Assembly (NCBI RefSeq): GCF_000208865.1
Contig: NC_018395.1
Location: forward strand, 3,007,920-3,071,919
Reading direction: 5' to 3'
Source of the DNA: Neospora caninum Liverpool
Taxonomy: Eukaryota; Apicomplexa; Conoidasida; Eucoccidiorida; Sarcocystidae
Length of the DNA stretch: 64,000 nucleotides
Both the position numbers and the translations under genes were made by a program. Below the pieces are notes generated by a model, which searched no databases, was not told where the DNA came from, and saw nothing but the letters and a program-made list of their open reading frames with translations. This document shows positions 60,101 to 64,000 of the stretch, piece after piece (position 1 is the stretch's first letter; each line of letters starts with the position of its first letter).

Positions 60101-63100
60101 ACGCAGGTCACCCACTTTTGCTCTCTGAGCTCGGTGCTTCTCGCCGGCGGCACGAGCCGAGGCGACATCCTCTTCTGGCGTCTCCCTTCCTTCTCCGTTT
60201 GCGGATATCTCCCTCGAGCCCTCCCTGCGCCGGTGTGCGCGATGCTCCGGGTCTTGTCTGTGTGCGGCGGACAAGGCGAGGCGCAGTTCGACTCCAACTG
60301 CTTCCTGGTGGCCGACGCAACGGCACAACTTACGCTCGTCGACGCAGCCAAGTGCTGCGGGTGCACAGACACCTCGAGTGCGAATCCGCCCGACACCGAG
60401 CTCCACACCGTCTCTGCTCGGCACCAGAAGACGGAAGGGGCTGCAGAGCCTCGACGAGGAATGCCTGGCTCCGCAAATGGCCCGTCCACAGATCCGGCGA
60501 ACCACGCGAAACATGCAGAAGGAGCGGCGCAGTCTGCGACTGGCAGCAGGTTGGGCGAAGAGGTTGGACGAGCGCCGTGGGACGCCGACCGCGACAGACA
60601 GCGCATGCAGCATCACGAGCTAGCCGTGCCGAGAGAGCAACGGACCCACGCTAGCGTGAGGCCGGACGAGCATGGCTCTTCGACTTCGAATTTGTCTCCT
60701 GGGCTGGCGCCCGCGATGTCTGAGAAAGGGCTGGTCGAAAGCCCAATGTACGTCCATTATCGCGCCTCCACTTGGAGTGTTCGTACGCCCGAGCTCCTTC
60801 AGGCGGTGCCCCGACCGTGTAACTGGTCGGGAGTGTTTCCTCTGGAAAGGCCGGAGAGTGCGCCCCGGTGTGTCCATTCTGGGCCCCGCTCACCATGCCC
60901 AACGGCTGGTTTCGCGGGTACGCTTGAGGGCGGGTTTTCGCACGCTTCCTCGCTCGTGGCCCCGCACGCCATTCGCAAAGTTGCAGTGGATCTCTTGTCA
61001 GACACCATTTGTTGCATCACCGTTTCGGCGCGCTTCTTTCTGTGGAAGATTCAAACCGGACAGCTCCTGAAAGAGGGCCCGTTGTCGCGAATCTCGGGCG
61101 TCTTCGCCCCCGACGTGCCCAATGCCGACCTCTTCTATTCCCGTACCTTCCTGCAGAATCCGCATCTTTACTCGTCTTCGCCGCACCTTGAGATGACCGT
61201 TTGGGGTTTTGCTCTTGGCCACTTGCAACTCGCCTCGTCGTCCTGTTGCCGGTGTTGCCACTTTGCGTGTCCGTGCTCCTGCGCGTCGTCTGCGGTATCT
61301 TCGCCTCGCCGGCAGCGGCTGGCGACTCAGGAGGCCAGAGGCACGGCGACAGGCCTGGAGGCGAAGAAAACAGAGGCGAAGGATAGTGAGGTCGTTGCGT
61401 GTGCCTCGGAGAGCCGAGAGCAAAGCGCAGGCCAGGAAACACCCCTGGACGACGGCCTTCCCTCTCCCCGCGCCGTCCCGTCCTCGTTCGCGTCTGAATC
61501 TCCTTCCACGCTGCCTTCTTCGGATGCAGCTGCGGAGCGCCGGCCGAGTCGCCCGCGACGGCGCGAGAGTCGAGACGAAAAGGACCACAGGGCTCGGCGC
61601 CAGGCGTGGACTTCCCTCTGCTGTCACGCCTCCGCGAAAAGGAGCTTTGAAGCGCATCGAACGCTCCCGAGCGCCGCCGTGCTTCTTCTCCCGGTGTCGC
61701 AGTTTCTGCAGCCCTGCTACCCGCCCAGAGTGGCGTTGCCTGCTGGGGCTTCGCCGGGGGCGCCCGCGGATCGGGCCTCGGGTCTAGGGACCGATGGCGG
61801 GTCAAAAGGACCCGCGGGGACGGGATCCACCAGGGGCGTGGACGCGCCGCTTGCCGCGCACGCCCTCGCTCTCTGCTCTGCGTTTTTGCCTTTCGGCGTC
61901 AACGCGTCAGTCGACGCGGGTCTTCAGGAACTGTTTGGCTTCCTCTCGCCGTCGCCTTTGCCCCTCGTTCCGGGTGTGATCGGGGCAGATCTCGCGATTT
62001 CGTTCTCGTTGCCTCTCCTCTTGATCCATGGCCTCCTGCACGATTCCTACGTGAGACACGCCCTTCGCTCCGCGGAAAAGCACGCGAGAGTCCCGGGTCC
62101 TTCAATCCTCGCGGCCAACGCAGGCAGCCCCTGGCTCGGCCTCGAAGGCGCGTCGCCCTGTTGCCACCAACCGTCGCTCCCGCACAACTTGCATCTTCAC
62201 CGACGAGCAGCCCAGAGATACGAAGTCTGCAAAATGGAAACCGAGCACCGAGAGCCGTCTTCGCTCCCCAGGTCTGCCTCCAGTTCGTCTTCCAATTTGG
62301 GTTCTGGCCTGACGGCGTCAAGGCGTGTAACCGCCGCTGTCGAGAGGAAGTGTGTGGAGCGTTTCACTTTTTTTGCGTCTGCCCTGGCGGAGCGTGATGC
62401 CGTGGGGACGCTGCATGCGGCGAGCGAGGCTGCGCGCGGGCCTGCCTTTCCTGACGCGATGTCGGCTGTTGCGGCGTGCGTCATTCAACGGGAGCAGCGG
62501 AGTCAACTGAGGAAGGCCGGCTGCAGCCCAGCCGCGAGTCCAGCTGCCTCGGCGATCCAGCAACGCCTCTGGCGACTTCACAAGCTGCCTGGGCTTTGCA
62601 AGTCGCCTGCGGCGCTCAAAGCGCTGCTCGCCGCTGGACCACCCGCGTCGCTGATCTCGCTCACTCCTCCATCTGCTCCGTCTCAGCCACTGGCGCTCTC
62701 CGGCACCCGCGGAAGCGAGGAGCACCCTTCAGGGCCACGCACTCTGTCTTGCGTCGACCTCCTCGTGTCCTCGACCTGCGACGCTCTCGATCTCTCTGGA
62801 CTTCCCTCGATCGCCTGCAAGAGCGCAGGGGCGCTCCGGGTGTCGGCGGCGTCCCCCTTCTGCTTCTCTTCGGCGACCGCGCTTTCGCTCACGTCCAGCT
62901 TCTTGGCCCCCGATGCCACCGGCGGTATGGGCCTCGGCGGCAGGCGCGACTCCCGCGGCGCGCTCGGCTACCCCAGCCAGGGAGGCTTCTCGGGGCGACC
63001 GGGCGGATACGTGTTCGGCCTTTTTCTGGCCTCCTCGACCTCCGCCTTCCTCTCCGCCTGCGTGCGCTCCCCCGCCGCCGCCTGCCGAGCCGCCGAAGGC

Positions 63101-64000
63101 GCCAGGGCGCGGCTGCTCCAGGCTCTCGACGAGACGCAAAGTGGCGGCGCAGTCGGGACTACGGCTCGCCAACTGCAGATCCAGATTCAGCACCATCAGA
63201 AAGTCCTCTACCACCATCTCCATCTGCTGCAGTCGCAGCAGAAGCGGCTCGAGGCGCGGATGCGCCAGGAACGCGAGGCGGACGGAGCGAGCAAAAGCGT
63301 CGCAGACGAACCGGATTTCCCAAAGACGCACGGACCAGAAGCGGGAAAACAGGAAACGCATCCAGCTTCCGACAACCAAGACGCAGCGGCCTCCTCAGCT
63401 CTCGCCGCTTCCTCTTGTGCTTCTTACGTTTCCTCGTTGGGCAAGCACATCAGTCAGTTGCAGGCGCAGCAAGCCGCCATTCGCCACCAGCTCATAAGTT
63501 TGCAGCAGCAGTTGATCGCGCTGGCAGATGGCGAGCACTGGGGAGACGAGGGGCGAGCGGACGGCGCGCGTCGGCTTATACGCGGCCGCGAGCGACTCGT
63601 GCACGTCTCGCTCTGCGTCGCGACGGCGCCGTGGCCAACTCTGGTGGACGTCCGGCGCTTCTGTGATGCGCGCGACGCACGCGGGAGTCGGGGCGGGCCA
63701 GGAATCTCCGCCTTGGCGCTCGTGAACGGCGCCGAGAGCGCGCAGGAAGGGTCAAAGGTCGTGCCTGAGAACGCCTCCTCGTCTCGACCTGTCGCCTCGC
63801 CTCCACCGTCCACCTTCTCTTCTCTCACGTCGTCTTTCTCCTCTCTCTCGTCGCTCTCGTCTCTCGCGTCTTCGCCGTCGACTCCCCCCTCGTCCGGGGC
63901 TGCTGATTCCGACGCTCACGCTGACGCCTCTCACCTCTTCCGCCTTATCCTCTCTCTCAGGCAGGAGGAACGGGCGGTGTGGCTGCGCCCTGGGCCCCTC
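54133..64000 (+). CDS. Very large WD40-repeat protein (5' part; continues past window end)
   Basis: Exon 1 is 54133-56457 (775 codons, donor GAG|GTACAT). Exon 2 starts at 57176 after TTCTTCTCTGCAG and stays open for 2275 codons to the window edge, so the protein exceeds 3050 residues. WD-like strands include CVAVNPRFTILATGTHTGH-IYVWQL (about 42-66), VSIHSDSKLRVWSLLDGRC (about 240-260), VAGLTPEGRLAVWDL (about 571-585), FLVALSSDRLVVWRRL, VLLAGGTSRGDILFWRL (about 1760) and CITVSARFFLWKIQTGQLL (about 2050). Long disordered linkers rich in S, P, A, R and E separate them; a glutamine-rich coiled coil (QLQIQIQHHQKVLYHHL, QLQAQQAAIRHQL) lies at about 63160-63520. The order of blades recalls rabconnectin-3-beta/WDR7, a V-ATPase and trafficking regulator, but that is a by-eye impression. 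Any acceptor near 63961 would change only the last codons. Confidence 0.8.

Noticed and set aside
62476..63666. A 396-codon plus-strand frame rich in R and S
   Set aside because: It overlaps the WD40 exon in another frame. The WD40 frame is open over the entire exon and has family motifs; this one does not.

Overview
The window is nuclear DNA of a coccidian apicomplexan, most likely Toxoplasma gondii or a close relative (Neospora, Hammondia). The grounds are GC-rich coding thirds, GT-AG introns of a few hundred bases with T-rich acceptors, abundant (TA)n tracts confined to introns and intergenic DNA, GCATGC-type promoter words, and gene families typical of the group. There are no bacterial features. 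One 100-N assembly gap (5313-5412) lies inside an intron. The gene models were built by hand from splice signals and reading-phase continuity; phases close in every multi-exon model. Database, RNA-seq and alignment checks were not possible.

Left part (1-14.4 kb): the 3' end of an unrecognised plus-strand gene (ends 1393); a stretch with weak minus-strand coding signal (about 2470-3230); a nine-exon minus-strand RAP-domain protein (3531-10295), probably a mitochondrial RNA-binding factor; then 4 kb without a convincing gene that separates it from a divergent neighbour.

Centre (14.4-41.6 kb): a 20-exon ISWI/SNF2L chromatin-remodelling ATPase (14382-27980, plus) with complete helicase motifs, SANT and SLIDE modules and a large lineage-type insertion; a single-exon secreted or membrane-anchored acidic protein (30187-31194, plus); an FG-repeat nucleoporin of the Nsp1/Nup62 type (32876-35269, minus) with ten near-identical 18-residue GLFG repeats; and a Brix-domain ribosome-biogenesis protein of the PPAN/SSF1 family (37657-41582, minus) with an extra C-terminal exon.

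Right part (41.6-64 kb): a small two-exon protein resembling complex III subunit QCR7/UQCRB (43100-43901, plus), which shares its upstream region with PPAN; an unrecognised two-exon protein (44607-46622, plus); an equilibrative nucleoside transporter (48330-50608, minus) inside a gene-poor, less GC-rich stretch; and the 5' part of a very large WD40-repeat protein (54133 to the window end, plus) whose second exon is open for at least 2275 codons.

The genes are housekeeping functions (chromatin, nuclear pore, ribosome assembly, mitochondrion, purine uptake, trafficking-type scaffold) plus a few lineage-restricted unknowns. They do not form one pathway or a cluster. No defence system, mobile element, CRISPR array or tRNA/rRNA gene was found, and nothing here amounts to a clear undescribed system. 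The points most worth a second look are the stop codons that overlap splice donors, the FG repeat array, the ISWI insertion and the unknown secreted protein.
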